DNA of 64,000 bases from Nocardiopsis terrae. Its GTDB lineage: Bacteria; Actinomycetota; Actinomycetes; Streptosporangiales; Streptosporangiaceae. Under the pieces are notes generated by a model, which searched no databases, had not been told where the DNA came from, and was given only the letters and a program-made list of their open reading frames with translations. Position 1 is the first letter of the stretch. The number at the start of each line of letters is the position of its first letter. The stretch covers positions 138,265 through 202,264 of the forward strand of contig NZ_BMXJ01000006.1 in the NCBI RefSeq assembly GCF_014651695.1, read 5' to 3'. This document shows, in pieces, positions 44,483 through 53,657 of this stretch. Both the position numbers and the translations under genes were made by a program.

Positions 44483-46357
44483 TCAGGCCCCGGCGGGCAC
44501 CTCCTCGCCCCGGCTCCCGGTCTCGGAGATGTGCAGCGCCGCGACGAGGTTCCGGTACAGGGCGTCCTGCTCCAGGAGCTCCTCGTGGGTGCCCCGGGCG
44601 CGGATCCCGCCGTCCTCCATCAGCAGGATGCGGTCCGCGTGGATGATCGTGGACAGGCGGTGCGCGACGGTCACCACGGCGGCCCGCTCGGCCTGTCGGC
44701 GCACGCTCCGGGTGATGGCGGCCTCGGTGATCGCGTCCACCTGCGAGGTGGCCTCGTCGAGCAGCAGTACGTCCGGGGAGCCGAGCAGGGCGCGTGCCAG
44801 GGCGATGCGCTGACGCTGGCCGCCGGAGAACGAGGTGGCGTCCAGGGGTGTGTCCAGCCCCTCCGCCAAGGAGTCCACCTTCTCGGTCAGGAGTACCTCC
44901 TCCAGCACCCGCCGGACCTCCTCCTCCCCGGCCCCGGGCCGGGTGAACAGCAGGTTCTCGCGGACGGTCCCGGGCACCACCGGGGTGTCCTGCTCGACGT
45001 AGCAGAAGTGCGCCCGCACCTGCTGCGGGGACAGCTCCCGGTAGGGCGTCCCGTCGAGGGTGATCCGGCCGTGCTCGGGCTCCAGGAAACGCAGGAGCAG
45101 GGAGAGCACGGTGGTCTTGCCCGCGCCGGAGGGGCCCACGATCGCGGTGTGGCCGCGTCTGGGAACGGTCAGGTCCACGTTGTCCAGGGCCGCGGCGGCG
45201 CCCGGCGCGTACCGGGCGGTGACCCCGTGCAGTTCCAGCAGCGGGCTCCCCTCCCCGGTGCCGTGTCCTCCTGCGGAAGCGCCGACGGTGTCCGGGACGG
45301 GCGCCGGGGCGCTGTCCGGGTCCTGGGCCGTGGGTTCGAGGGGGATCGCCTCCACCTCGCGGATGCGCCTGGCGGCGGCGATACCCGACTGGAGGGTGGT
45401 CACGCTCCGGGAGAGCTCCATGACCGGGGTCATCAGGGTGAACGCGTACAGCAGGAACGCGACCAGGGTGGAGACCGGGATCTCGCCGGAGGAGACCCGG
45501 ACCGCGCCCACGCCGAGGATGGCGATGATCGCCAGTTGGATGCCGCCGAAGGCGACCGTCCAGGCCACGGCCTCGCGGCGGACCGAGCGGACGCCGTGCC
45601 GGGCCGACTCCCGCGCGTGTGTGAGGATCTGCGAACCCAGGCGCTCCTCGGCCCGGCTGACCTTGACCGTGCGGATCGCGCGCAGGGACCCGTCGAGGAC
45701 TCCGCCCATGAGTCCGAGGGAGTTCTGCGCCTTCTCCTGGGTCCTGGCGATGGCGGGCATCAGGGTGAGGAAGAGGACCGTGACGACGGTCACCGCACTA
45801 GCGGTCACACCCAGCAGGACCAGGTCCAGGACCCCCATCATGACCAGTGTTCCGACCAGGAGGACACCGCCGTTGATCAGGCTGATGACGCTGCTGGAAG
45901 CCGCCTCGCGCAGTAGCACGGTGTCGGAGGTGGCCCTGGTGACGAGCTCACCCGAGGGTCGTCTGGAGAGCGGGATCAGGGCCGCTCGGAAGTAGCGGCG
46001 CACGAGTGAGGTGCGTGCGTCCAGGACGACCTTCTCCGCGACGGTGCCGAGCACGATCCAGTGCCACAGGCCGGTCACCGTGCCCACGCCGAAGAGGCAG
46101 AGCAGGACCGCGATCGGCATGGCGAGGCTGCCCGCCTCGGAGATGGTGTCCAGTACGAGCTTGACCACCATCGGGTTGGCCAGTTCCAGGGCGGAGCCGA
46201 ACAGGGCGAGGACCAGGCCCAGCAGGAGTTTGCGCCAGTGCGGGCGGACGAAGGACCAGAGCACCTTCAGTTGGGCGAAGCGCGGCTCCGGTGTACTCGC
46301 TCCGGTTTCTCCCGGGGGCACGATCGAAGCGTTGTCTACCTTTGAATGATCATCCAT
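44483..46357 (-). CDS. ABC exporter, fused permease-ATPase
   Basis: 624 residues. Six membrane segments (about 36-320) precede a C-terminal ATPase. Walker A is VGPSGAGKTTV, signature SFSGGQRQRIALARALL, Walker B VLLLDEATSQVD, with the switch His in VTVAHRLS. Probably a homodimeric or paired multidrug/lipid exporter. The divergent TetR regulator 66 bases away and a 14-base palindrome between them point to local control. Start ATG follows no obvious ribosome binding site. Confidence 0.93.
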   Translation of the reverse strand: MDDHSKVDNASIVPPGETGASTPEPRFAQLKVLWSFVRPHWRKLLLGLVLALFGSALELANPMVVKLVLDTISEAGSLAMPIAVLLCLFGVGTVTGLWHWIVLGTVAEKVVLDARTSLVRRYFRAALIPLSRRPSGELVTRATSDTVLLREAASSSVISLINGGVLLVGTLVMMGVLDLVLLGVTASAVTVVTVLFLTLMPAIARTQEKAQNSLGLMGGVLDGSLRAIRTVKVSRAEERLGSQILTHARESARHGVRSVRREAVAWTVAFGGIQLAIIAILGVGAVRVSSGEIPVSTLVAFLLYAFTLMTPVMELSRSVTTLQSGIAAARRIREVEAIPLEPTAQDPDSAPAPVPDTVGASAGGHGTGEGSPLLELHGVTARYAPGAAAALDNVDLTVPRRGHTAIVGPSGAGKTTVLSLLLRFLEPEHGRITLDGTPYRELSPQQVRAHFCYVEQDTPVVPGTVRENLLFTRPGAGEEEVRRVLEEVLLTEKVDSLAEGLDTPLDATSFSGGQRQRIALARALLGSPDVLLLDEATSQVDAITEAAITRSVRRQAERAAVVTVAHRLSTIIHADRILLMEDGGIRARGTHEELLEQDALYRNLVAALHISETGSRGEEVPAGA

Positions 46358-46368
46358 GCTCTAAATTA

Positions 46369-46382
46369 GGTCACATGTGACC
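46369..46382. promoter_or_regulatory. Palindromic TetR operator
   Basis: GGTCACATGTGACC is a perfect 14-base palindrome between the divergent ABC exporter and TetR genes. Confidence 0.75.
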
Positions 46383-46423
46383 GATTATTGTCAATGAAGT
46401 ACCTACGCCTCTAGGATGAGGAC

Positions 46424-47011
46424 ATGGTGAAGAGTGCCTCCTCGGAGGAAGAGACGAGGACCCGCGCACGGACCCGCCGAGTGATCCTCGACGCGGCGGT
46501 GGACGTGCTCGGTGAGAACAGGGCGGCACCGCTGTCCCAGGTGGCCGCACACGCCGGGGTGGCCCGCAGCACGCTGCAGCGCTACTTCCCCGAACGCGCC
46601 GACCTCATCACGGCGCTGGGTGAGTACTCCGACGAACTGGCCCAGGAGGCCACCGAACGGGCCCGCACCACCGAGGGTCCCGCCATCGACGCCTTCTCCC
46701 GCCTGGTGTCCGAGTACTTCGAGCTGCGCAGGGTCGCCATGATCGCCCTCGGCGGCGAGGAGCAGGTGCAGGAGTACGACGAGGAGGCGTGCGGGCCCAG
46801 TGACCTCGCCCTCTACGAACTCGTCGAACGCGGACACGAGGACGGCACCATCGACCCCAGGGTCACCCCGCTCTGGGCCCAGCAACTCCTGTGGTCCTCG
46901 CTCTACGCGGGGTGGCTCTACGTGAACGTCGCCAGGGTCCCCGCCTTCGAGGCCCACAACATGTGCCTGATGTCCCTGGTCAAGGCCCTGGCCAGGGACA
47001 GGAGGGGATGA
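46424..47011 (+). CDS. TetR family transcriptional regulator
   Basis: 195 residues from ATG 46424. HTH AHAGVARSTLQRYFPERADLI near residues 40-60. The ligand domain contains a few Glu/Trp-rich helices. Divergent from the ABC exporter, which is the probable target; the operator at 46369-46382 lies between the starts. Typical drug-efflux regulator arrangement. Confidence 0.9.
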   Translation: MVKSASSEEETRTRARTRRVILDAAVDVLGENRAAPLSQVAAHAGVARSTLQRYFPERADLITALGEYSDELAQEATERARTTEGPAIDAFSRLVSEYFELRRVAMIALGGEEQVQEYDEEACGPSDLALYELVERGHEDGTIDPRVTPLWAQQLLWSSLYAGWLYVNVARVPAFEAHNMCLMSLVKALARDRRG

Positions 47012-47071
47012 ACGGCGATCCCTCGGGCCGCCGGGGCCCGGAAACGGCCCGGGCTCCGGCCCGGGCCTGTG

Positions 47072-47094
47072 CCGGACCCCCGGAGGGGGCCGGC
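47072..47094. terminator. Inverted repeat between TetR and GroES-like genes
   Basis: GCCGGACCCCCGG...GGGGGCCGGC folds next to the stop of the GroES-like gene; a second GC-rich repeat lies just before it. Likely a bidirectional terminator. Confidence 0.5.
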
Positions 47095-47095
47095 C

Positions 47096-47416
47096 TCACA
47101 GGTACAGGCCCGTGCCCCGCTCCGGCGCCTCGTTCGCGATCGCGTGCACGTCCCGCTCCCGCAGGATCACGTACCGCTCGCCGTTCAACTCGACCTCGCC
47201 CTGCTCCTCGGGGTCGAAGAGCACGCGGTCACCGGTCTTCACGTGCCGGGCACCGGTCCCGGCGCCGCAGACCTCACCCCACGCCAGCCGGGTCGCCAAC
47301 TTCACCGTGTCCGGGATGACCAGACCCGCGCTGCTGCGCCGTTCACTCTTGTCCGGGACCGCCTTCACCAACAGGCGGTCGTGGAGCATCTGGATTTCAA
47401 GCTTGGTTTCGGGCAC
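47096..47416 (-). CDS. Solitary GroES-like co-chaperonin family protein
   Basis: 106 residues from GTG 47416. A -10-like TATCCT ends six bases upstream, which favours a leaderless start; ATG 47389 is an alternative. The GroES fold is visible: IQMLHDRLLVKAV, SSAGLVIPDT for the mobile-loop region, VKTGDRVLFDPEEQGEVEL and NGERYVILRERDVHAI. No groEL lies nearby. Similar solo proteins are conserved in actinomycetes; whether they bind GroEL is unknown. It is convergent with the TetR gene and upstream of the second tRNA-Ala copy. Confidence 0.8.
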   Translation of the reverse strand: MPETKLEIQMLHDRLLVKAVPDKSERRSSAGLVIPDTVKLATRLAWGEVCGAGTGARHVKTGDRVLFDPEEQGEVELNGERYVILRERDVHAIANEAPERGTGLYL

Positions 47417-47422
47417 CAACCC

Positions 47423-47428
47423 AGGATA
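47423..47428 (-). promoter_or_regulatory. -10 for leaderless GroES-like transcript
   Basis: TATCCT on the minus strand, six bases from the GTG at 47416. Confidence 0.45.
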
Positions 47429-47541
47429 TTCGGCCCCGGCCGGCCTCGGTTCCACGCTCCCGGGGCGCGCAGTAAGCCCCTCGGTGCCATCCGGGGGCCA
47501 CCCGTGGTTTCACCCTGGTTCGACCCAGCCTTGACTTCCTG

Positions 47542-47547
47542 TAGAGT
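47542..47547 (+). promoter_or_regulatory. -10 of second tRNA-Ala gene
   Basis: TAGAGT with TTCGAC 17 bases upstream (47519-47524). Overlapping TTGACT at 47531 is not correctly spaced. Confidence 0.4.
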
Positions 47548-47584
47548 ATTCACGTGCCGAGCGGGGAAACCGCCCGGCCCACCA

Positions 47585-47657
47585 GGGGCTATGGCGCAGT
47601 TGGTAGCGCGCCTCCATGGCATGGAGGAGGTCTGGGGTTCGAATCCCCATAGCTCCA
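47585..47657 (+). tRNA. tRNA-Ala (GGC), copy 2
   Basis: Identical over all 73 bases to the copies at 39945 and 57248, with the G3-U70 pair and GGC anticodon at 47618-47620. The upstream sequence differs from that of the other copies, but the downstream sequence is related. Lies between the GroES-like gene and the DUF998 gene. Confidence 0.97.
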
Positions 47658-47905
47658 CGGACTCAGGACGACCCTGCACGACGGATTTCTCCGCTCGGCA
47701 GGGTCGTTCGTCGTTTTGCCCGGGGGAGACCCCCGAGGTGCCCCCTGCGGCTGAGGTCGCGCAGATCGGTGGGGTGAGTGAGGCCCTCTCTCACGACGCG
47801 AGGCTGCGCCTCGTGGGTTGTAGTCGGCTTGCCCAGGGGCCACAAGCAGGCCCGTACGGTCAGTCGCTCCGCGACCTTCCGTGCGGGCCCGACTGCTGTC
47901 CAGGG
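47658..47905 (+). repeat. Conserved downstream segment of tRNA-Ala copy 2
   Basis: Related to the segments after copies 1 and 3. It starts CGGACTCAGGACGACCCTG. A hairpin at 47669-47706 (CGACCCTGC / GCAGGGTCG) is followed by TTCGTCGTTTT. Then come GGGGGAGACCCCCGAGG and a final hairpin with CCCGTACGG / CCGTGCGGG. No gene is seen in the 300 bases up to the DUF998 stop. Confidence 0.8.
47669..47706 (+). terminator. Terminator hairpin after tRNA-Ala copy 2
   Basis: The 9-base stem CGACCCTGC / GCAGGGTCG is followed by a T-rich run (TCGTTTT). Confidence 0.7.
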
Positions 47906-47957
47906 GGCGCTCCCCGCCCTGGTGCGCACCTGCTGGCGCGTTCACCGGTCCGGTTCG

Positions 47958-48560
47958 TCACCGGACGGCGCCGTGCGTGAACAGCACCCCGAGCCAGACC
48001 AGGCCGAGAAGGATCGTCGCGCGCTGCACCAGACCGGCGTACCGGGAGTCGTTCTCCCAGGCCTGCCCGAAGACACCGGCGCCCACGGCGGCCGCCGCGC
48101 AGACGATCCCCGAAGCCCACTTCCAGGCCGGATCCGCCAGTACGAACGCGGCGACCAGCGCCGTCCCGGGCAGCAGGGTGAAGACGACCGCCCCGGCCGC
48201 GTCGTGGATCCGGTGGGAACGGGACAGCTCCTCCGGGGCTCGGTCCGGGGTGCCGGGCGGGTAGCCCCGCATCGGGTCCATGGCGAACCCCCCGGACGCC
48301 ACCAGCGCGAGGCCGAGAGCCCCGACCGCGCCGGCGAGCAACAGGCTGTCGAACACGGCGGGGACGGCGCCCGCGCCCGCCGTGACCAGCAGCCCGCACA
48401 CGATGAAGTTCGTGGTCTGCAACCACCCGCGGGAGCCGAGCGCCAGGGCACTGACCGGTTGCCGCACCGGGTCGTAGCCGGGCCGGGTGAGGCCGTCCGC
48501 CAGGAAGACGGCGTTGAACAGCAGGGCCCCGGCCGCGCCCGCCCACAACAGCGCCGTCAC
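47958..48560 (-). CDS. DUF998 family membrane protein
   Basis: 200 residues, about six hydrophobic segments. Segments such as RPGYDPVRQPVSALALGSRGW and GGFAMDPMRGYPPG match the DUF998 pattern of small integral membrane proteins. Function unknown. GTG start at 48560. No clear partner in the neighbourhood; the next genes downstream and upstream are unrelated. Confidence 0.82.
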   Translation of the reverse strand: MTALLWAGAAGALLFNAVFLADGLTRPGYDPVRQPVSALALGSRGWLQTTNFIVCGLLVTAGAGAVPAVFDSLLLAGAVGALGLALVASGGFAMDPMRGYPPGTPDRAPEELSRSHRIHDAAGAVVFTLLPGTALVAAFVLADPAWKWASGIVCAAAAVGAGVFGQAWENDSRYAGLVQRATILLGLVWLGVLFTHGAVR

Positions 48561-48674
48561 AGGGGGAACTCCGCGTCATCTGCTGTCCGCATGCGACGAC
48601 CCTAGGCCGGTCGGGCCGACCGCGGCAATCCCCGATCCGTCCCGGATCACGGGCCGTGGCGTTATCCGGGCCCC

Positions 48675-48902
48675 TCAGTCCGACCGTTCCGGGTCGGGGC
48701 CGGGCCGCCCGTCGACGAAGGCCAGCAGTTCCGGGTCGTCGGAGGTCAACCGGTCCACCTCGGTGCCGCCGTCACAGGTGAGCATCGACACCGTCACCGC
48801 GGTGTCCGTGCGCGCCACCACCCGCCACGGCGCGCCGTGCTCCTCCCAACGCGACAGGGCGGCGACGTGCGGGTTCGGCGGGTTCTCCTCGGACGCGCTC
48901 AC
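48675..48902 (-). CDS. Small conserved-looking hypothetical protein
   Basis: 75 residues from GTG. Acidic, with no membrane segment or recognised motif. The coding strand keeps the third-position GC bias of real genes, and the length and position between two well-defined genes make it plausible. A short inverted repeat GCCTCCC / GGGAGGC lies just upstream of its start. No function can be assigned. Confidence 0.55.
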   Translation of the reverse strand: MSASEENPPNPHVAALSRWEEHGAPWRVVARTDTAVTVSMLTCDGGTEVDRLTSDDPELLAFVDGRPGPDPERSD

Positions 48903-48946
48903 GGCAGCCTCCCTCCGTACGGGAGGCCCAGGATACGAGAGGGCTG

Positions 48947-48975
48947 CGGCCCCCTCCGGGTCCCGGAGGGGGCCG
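48947..48975 (-). terminator. Terminator hairpin after exported EEP-fold gene
   Basis: A perfect 14-base stem CGGCCCCCTCCGGG with a single-base loop, five bases beyond the stop of the minus-strand gene. Confidence 0.65.
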
Positions 48976-48980
48976 ACGGC

Positions 48981-50525
48981 TCAGGACGGGAGCGAGTAGG
49001 AGGTCAGCACCGCCGCGTGGTCGGTGGTCCACTCGTTGTCCTCGTGTCCCGGGGCCGGGGCCGGGTCCCCGACGACCAGGTCCTGCGAGTCCAGGACCCC
49101 GAGGTCGCCCGCGTGGTAGACGAAGTCGATCCGGTCCTGCGGCTCCTCACGGCCGGTCGAACCCCCGTGGAACGGGTACAGGGGCGACCAGGTGGTGCCC
49201 GGGGCGGTCACCGGGTCGGGGTGGGCCACCCGGTAGGAGTCCGTCAGCCCGGCCTCGGTCGGCAGCACCGAGGTCGGCCAGGGCACGTCGGCGTACCCGC
49301 AGTTCCTCTCCCGCGTCTCCTCGGTCCAGTCCAGGTGCGAGGGGGCGTTGAAGTCGCCCAGGAGCAGGACCGGGACCTCCCCGGCCGCGTCCAGCTGGTC
49401 GGACATCGCGTCGAGGGCGTCGGTGATCTGGGGGGTACGGCCCGACTGGGCCTCCCGTGCCAGGACCTCCTCCACCCCCATCCCGTCGAAGCAGAAGTCA
49501 TAGGGCCCGTACGGGGTGTAGCCCAGGTGCACGTTCCACAGGTTGACCTGCGACTCCTCGCCGTCGAGCGCGATCCGCACCCCGCCCGAGGCGTTGACCT
49601 GCCCGTACTCCTCCACGATCGGGTAACGGCTGATCACTCCGAGGCTGTTGGAACCCTGCCAGTGGTGCCAGCCCAGGGCCTCGGCCAGCCGGGCGGCGTG
49701 CACGCCCTGCGTCTCCTGGAGGCCGACGACGTCGGCCCCGCTCTCCAGCAGGAACCGGACCTGCTTCTCGTGGTGGCCGTTGACCTGGGTGCCGCCGTGC
49801 CAGGTGTTGAGGCTCATCACGCCGAGCTCGTCGACGAGCGGCTGGTCGTAACGGCGTACCGGGACGGTCACGTCCAGGCGTGCGGTGGACCCGTCGGCCC
49901 CGGTGGCCTCGACCGTCACCCGGGCCGAGGAGTGGTCGGGGCGGGACACCCCGGGCGGGGTCTCACGCTGGGCCGAGGACCGCGGAGTACCCGAGAGGGT
50001 GCCGTCCGAGGACACCTGGACCCAGTCGTCCCCCTCGACCTTGTCGAACTCCGTCCCCGGGCCGCCGCCCGTGACCAGGCCGCCCAGTCTCGCCTCGTAG
50101 GGCTGGCCCTGACGGGCGTTGTGCAGGGTGGCCTCCGGGACCGGGAAGGAGACCGGGTCCTGCGAGAACAGTTCCACCCCGATGGGCTCGGCCAGCCACC
50201 CGTAGCCGTCCCGGGCCAGGTAGAAGGCGGTGTAGGAGCCGGGCTCCAGGGAGTCGGCGGACAGTCGCACGGTCCCCTCCGCCCCGGGTGCGTACTCCCA
50301 GACCAGGGAGGGGGCGACGTACTCCTCGTCCACGGGGCCGCCCCCGGAGGCGCGGTACAGGCCGACCCAGTTGGTGGGGTGCGGGTCGGGTGTGGAGTAG
50401 GCGAAGGTGAGTTCCTCGCCGTCGGTCAGGGACAGGGTGCCCTGCGGGGCGGCGGACACGGGGTGGGCGCCCAGCGCCAGCAGGAGGGCGGTGAGGACCG
50501 TCGGGATCAGGAAACGGACACGCAT
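48981..50525 (-). CDS. Exported endonuclease/exonuclease/phosphatase domain protein
   Basis: 514 residues. Signal peptide with AA-rich cleavage near residue 25 (HPVSAAPQG). Two Ig-like or beta domains follow (about 26-130 and 135-235). The catalytic EEP domain is at about 240-514, with NTWHGG, VGLQET (metal Glu), LLLGDFNAPSH, DRIDFVYH and the terminal TDHAAV His. The family includes extracellular DNases and phosphodiesterases, so the natural role may be DNA or phosphate scavenging. Substrate not fixed by sequence. Followed by a strong terminator. Confidence 0.9.
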   Translation of the reverse strand: MRVRFLIPTVLTALLLALGAHPVSAAPQGTLSLTDGEELTFAYSTPDPHPTNWVGLYRASGGGPVDEEYVAPSLVWEYAPGAEGTVRLSADSLEPGSYTAFYLARDGYGWLAEPIGVELFSQDPVSFPVPEATLHNARQGQPYEARLGGLVTGGGPGTEFDKVEGDDWVQVSSDGTLSGTPRSSAQRETPPGVSRPDHSSARVTVEATGADGSTARLDVTVPVRRYDQPLVDELGVMSLNTWHGGTQVNGHHEKQVRFLLESGADVVGLQETQGVHAARLAEALGWHHWQGSNSLGVISRYPIVEEYGQVNASGGVRIALDGEESQVNLWNVHLGYTPYGPYDFCFDGMGVEEVLAREAQSGRTPQITDALDAMSDQLDAAGEVPVLLLGDFNAPSHLDWTEETRERNCGYADVPWPTSVLPTEAGLTDSYRVAHPDPVTAPGTTWSPLYPFHGGSTGREEPQDRIDFVYHAGDLGVLDSQDLVVGDPAPAPGHEDNEWTTDHAAVLTSYSLPS

Positions 50526-50677
50526 CCGGGGGAGGGCCTCTCGTTACGGGGGATGGATGGTCAACCACCATCCGGTACCCCGGAAACGGGCGTCCCCAAC
50601 CTGTGAGGAGCACGGTTTAAGGGGCGGTGAACAGGCCCGGTGCGTCCGGAGGACCCGGCGCGCGAGGCGCCCCTTCC

Positions 50678-51709
50678 TCAACCCGTCGTCCCGCGGGGCG
50701 GCGCGGCCGTGGAGCCGCGGACGACCAGGCTCGGGGTGAGTACCTCGTGGCGTTCCCCGGTGCGCCCGCCCATCCGCTCCAGCAGCAGCCCGGTGGCCAG
50801 CCGCCCCATCACCAGGCGCGGCTGGTCCACGCTGGTCAGCCGGGGCCGCACGGTCTCCGCCAGCGACGTGTTGTCGTAGCCCACCACCGAAACCCCTCCC
50901 GGGGCGGCCCGTCCCGCCTCGTGCGCCCGGTCCAGCACGGCCAGGGCGGCCAGGTCGTTGACGGCGAACACCGCGGTGTGCCCCTCGCCGAGCAGTGCGG
51001 CGGCGGCCCGGTCCCGGCCCCGGACGGGGTCCCCGACCCCGTGCACGGCCGTCCGCCCGGCCAGGCCCAGGGCGCGCATGGTCTCCCGGTACCCGGCCGC
51101 ACGGGCCCGCGAGGCCGGACGCCCGGTCCCCGCCAGGTGTGCGATCCGTTCGTGCCCCAGGTCCGCCAGGTGCCGCACGGCCGCCTCGGCCCCGGCCCGG
51201 TCGTCGTTGGCGACGGTGTCCACCCCCGGTGCGAAGGCCTCCGGGCGTCCCACCATCACCACCGGAACCCGTCGCGCGGCGGCGGCCAGTACCTCCGGCT
51301 CCAGCCAGGAACTGACCACCACGACCCCGTCCACGTTCAACTGGAGCAGGGCGTCCAGCTGGCGGGTCAGCCGGGAGCGGTCCCGGCGCCCGTGCGCCAG
51401 CAGCACCGTGAACCCGCGTTCCTCGGCCGATTCCTCCACCCCCGACACGACCTCGGTGTGGTACGGGTTGGCCAGGTCGGTCAGGAGCACCCCCAACAGC
51501 ATGGTGCGGCCCTGCACGAGCCCGCGCGCCAGCATGTTGGACCGGTAGCCGAGCCGCTCGGCGGCGGCGAGGATCCGCGCGCTGGTCGCCTCGCTCACCC
51601 CGTGTTCGCCGCGCAGGGCCAACGACACCAGGGACTTGGACACCCCGGCGGCGGCCGCCACGTCCACGATCGTCGGGCGCGGTGCGCGCCGTTCCTCTCC
51701 TTTTGTCAC
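50678..51709 (-). CDS. LacI family transcriptional regulator
   Basis: 343 residues from GTG 51709. N-terminal HTH: TIVDVAAAAGVSKSLVSLAL, residues 12-32. The periplasmic-binding-like effector domain follows, with VNDLAALAVLDRAHEAG and VVGYDNTSLAETVRP segments. LacI proteins usually sense sugars or nucleosides. It is divergent from the tandem-HAD/ECF transporter operon, which is therefore the probable target. An AAAGGAGAGGAA run falls inside the first codons rather than before the start. Confidence 0.92.
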   Translation of the reverse strand: MTKGEERRAPRPTIVDVAAAAGVSKSLVSLALRGEHGVSEATSARILAAAERLGYRSNMLARGLVQGRTMLLGVLLTDLANPYHTEVVSGVEESAEERGFTVLLAHGRRDRSRLTRQLDALLQLNVDGVVVVSSWLEPEVLAAAARRVPVVMVGRPEAFAPGVDTVANDDRAGAEAAVRHLADLGHERIAHLAGTGRPASRARAAGYRETMRALGLAGRTAVHGVGDPVRGRDRAAAALLGEGHTAVFAVNDLAALAVLDRAHEAGRAAPGGVSVVGYDNTSLAETVRPRLTSVDQPRLVMGRLATGLLLERMGGRTGERHEVLTPSLVVRGSTAAPPRGTTG

Positions 51710-51863
51710 ACGTACATTCTGGCCCGGTCCGGGCAGTGGGGCACATCCGGATCTGGAACGTTCCAGACGCGTTTCCCGAAGGTCCACCCGGGGGTCGCCC
51801 GGAGTCCGGGGCCCGTCTCTAACGTCACTGGTGAACACAGATCCCACCGGTAGGAGACACTCC

Positions 51864-53570
51864 TTGGACACGGACCCGCTCCGGCACCGCCCCGACGCCC
51901 TCCTCCTGGACTTCGGCGGCGTCGTCTTCCAGACCCGCAAACGACCCGAGGGGCGCTCGGACGCCGCCCGCCACCTGCACGAGTTCCTGGCCCGCGCCGG
52001 CCACCACGTCGACCCGGCCCTGCTGCGCGGCTCCCTGGACGCCGGCCTGGCCGCGCTGAAGGACTGGAAGAACGCCGCGGGCCGCCGCCGCGCCCCGGCC
52101 GAACTCGACCACCGCACCATCTGGACGGACTTCCTCGCCTCCGACCTGGACGACCGCGCCCGGGAACTCCTCGCCGGCAGCGCCGCGGACCTCCTCGCCG
52201 ACATGTCACCGCTGATCTCCGAGCACGAGGTCCGTCCCGGCGTCCGCGACCTCCTGGCCGCCGCGCAGACCCTCGGCGTGCGCGTCGGCATCGTCTCCAA
52301 CGCGCACTCGGGGCGCTCCCACCGCCGCATCCTCCACGAGGCCGGGCTGGAGCACCGGTTCGGCGTGCAGGTCTACTCCGACGAGGTCGGTATTCGCAAG
52401 CCGCACCCCGAGATGATCGCCCTCGCAGCCCGCGCGCTCGGCACCGTGCCCGCCCGCTGCTGGTACGTGGGCGACACCCAGGACCGGGACGTCGTCGCCG
52501 GGCGCCGGGCCGGTGCCGGCGCCGTGGTCCTCACCCGCCACCACCACACCGACCACCCGCCCTACCCCGTACGCGAGCACGCCGACGCGGTCCTGGACAC
52601 CCCCGAGGGCCTGGTCACCCCGCTGCTGCACAGCCTCCCCGACGAGCCCGCACACCGAGGCGACGCCCCCGCCGCCCCGGGCGCCGTGCCCGCGCAGGCC
52701 GCCCGGCAGGCACCGGAGGCCGTGGAGCCCGCCACTCCGCTCTCCGGCGACCCCGCAGAACCGGGGCCCGCGGCCGCCCGACGGGTGCCCGGGGCGCTCC
52801 TCCTCGACCAGGGCGGCGTGATCGCGCACTCCACCGCCACCCCCGACGCCCAGCGCGACTTCGCCCGGAGCCTGGCGGCCCGCCTGGACCGCGTCGGGTA
52901 CGCGGCCACCACCGACACCGTCCTCTCCCTCGTCCTGGCCGGCCGCGACCGCTACCGTTCCTGGAAGGCCGCCCACCCCTCCGGCGGCCCGATCCCCGAG
53001 ATCACCCCGCGCCGGTTCTGGTCCGACATGGTCGGCCGCGACCTGCCCTCCCGCGCCCGCTCCTTCCTGCTCGCCGAGTCGTCCGAACTCACCCTGGAGT
53101 ACGCCCGCTCCAAGAGCCACGCCGTCATGCGCTCCGGGGTGCGCGAGGTTCTGGAGTTCTGCGCCGAACGCGGCATCCCCGTCGGGATCGTGTCCAACAC
53201 CGTGTGCGGACGGGCCGTCCGGGAGGAGCTCGACCGTTTCGGCATCCTGCACCTGGTCAGCGCGCACGTGTACTCCGACGAACTGGGGCTGCGCAAACCC
53301 GACCCCGCCACGGTCCGCGCCGCCACCACCGCCCTGGGCGTAGCCGCCGCGGACTGCTGGTTCGTCGGTGACAAACCCTGGCGCGACACGGCCGCGGCCC
53401 GCCGCGCCGGGGTCGGGGTCCCGGTGATCGTCCGCGGCGGTTCCGCCGCCGACGACCAGATCAGCTCCGCCCAGGACGGCCCCGCCGAGCTGCGCCCCGC
53501 CCACGTCATCGACGAGATGGGCGAACTGCTCGGCCTGTGGACCGAAGCCCCCGTGCCCTCCGGCACCTGA
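51864..53570 (+). CDS. Tandem HAD-superfamily hydrolase (two-domain fusion)
   Basis: 568 residues from TTG 51864, which sits 7 bases after TAGGAGA; GTG 51831 is an alternative. Two complete HAD domains are visible. The first, about 10-265, has DFGGVVF, IVSNAHSG, RKPHPEM and VGDTQDRD. The second, about 310-555, has DQGGVIA, IVSNTVCG, RKPDPAT and VGDKPWRD. Both keep the catalytic Asp of motif I. They are linked by a Pro/Ala-rich spacer. The family acts on phosphorylated small molecules. It heads an operon with an ECF transporter, suggesting dephosphorylation of the transported compound, which is inference. Confidence 0.85.
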   Translation: MDTDPLRHRPDALLLDFGGVVFQTRKRPEGRSDAARHLHEFLARAGHHVDPALLRGSLDAGLAALKDWKNAAGRRRAPAELDHRTIWTDFLASDLDDRARELLAGSAADLLADMSPLISEHEVRPGVRDLLAAAQTLGVRVGIVSNAHSGRSHRRILHEAGLEHRFGVQVYSDEVGIRKPHPEMIALAARALGTVPARCWYVGDTQDRDVVAGRRAGAGAVVLTRHHHTDHPPYPVREHADAVLDTPEGLVTPLLHSLPDEPAHRGDAPAAPGAVPAQAARQAPEAVEPATPLSGDPAEPGPAAARRVPGALLLDQGGVIAHSTATPDAQRDFARSLAARLDRVGYAATTDTVLSLVLAGRDRYRSWKAAHPSGGPIPEITPRRFWSDMVGRDLPSRARSFLLAESSELTLEYARSKSHAVMRSGVREVLEFCAERGIPVGIVSNTVCGRAVREELDRFGILHLVSAHVYSDELGLRKPDPATVRAATTALGVAAADCWFVGDKPWRDTAAARRAGVGVPVIVRGGSAADDQISSAQDGPAELRPAHVIDEMGELLGLWTEAPVPSGT

Positions 53571-53657
53571 ACCCGGCCGACCCACCGGCTCCGCCCGCTC
53601 CCCGCAACCGTTCCCCGACCGACCCCACCCTCCCCCGTTACGGCGAAAGGCACCCCC

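Noticed and set aside
47531-47536. TTGACT as -35 of tRNA copy 2
   Set aside because: The spacing to the plausible -10 (TAGAGT) is only 5 bases.
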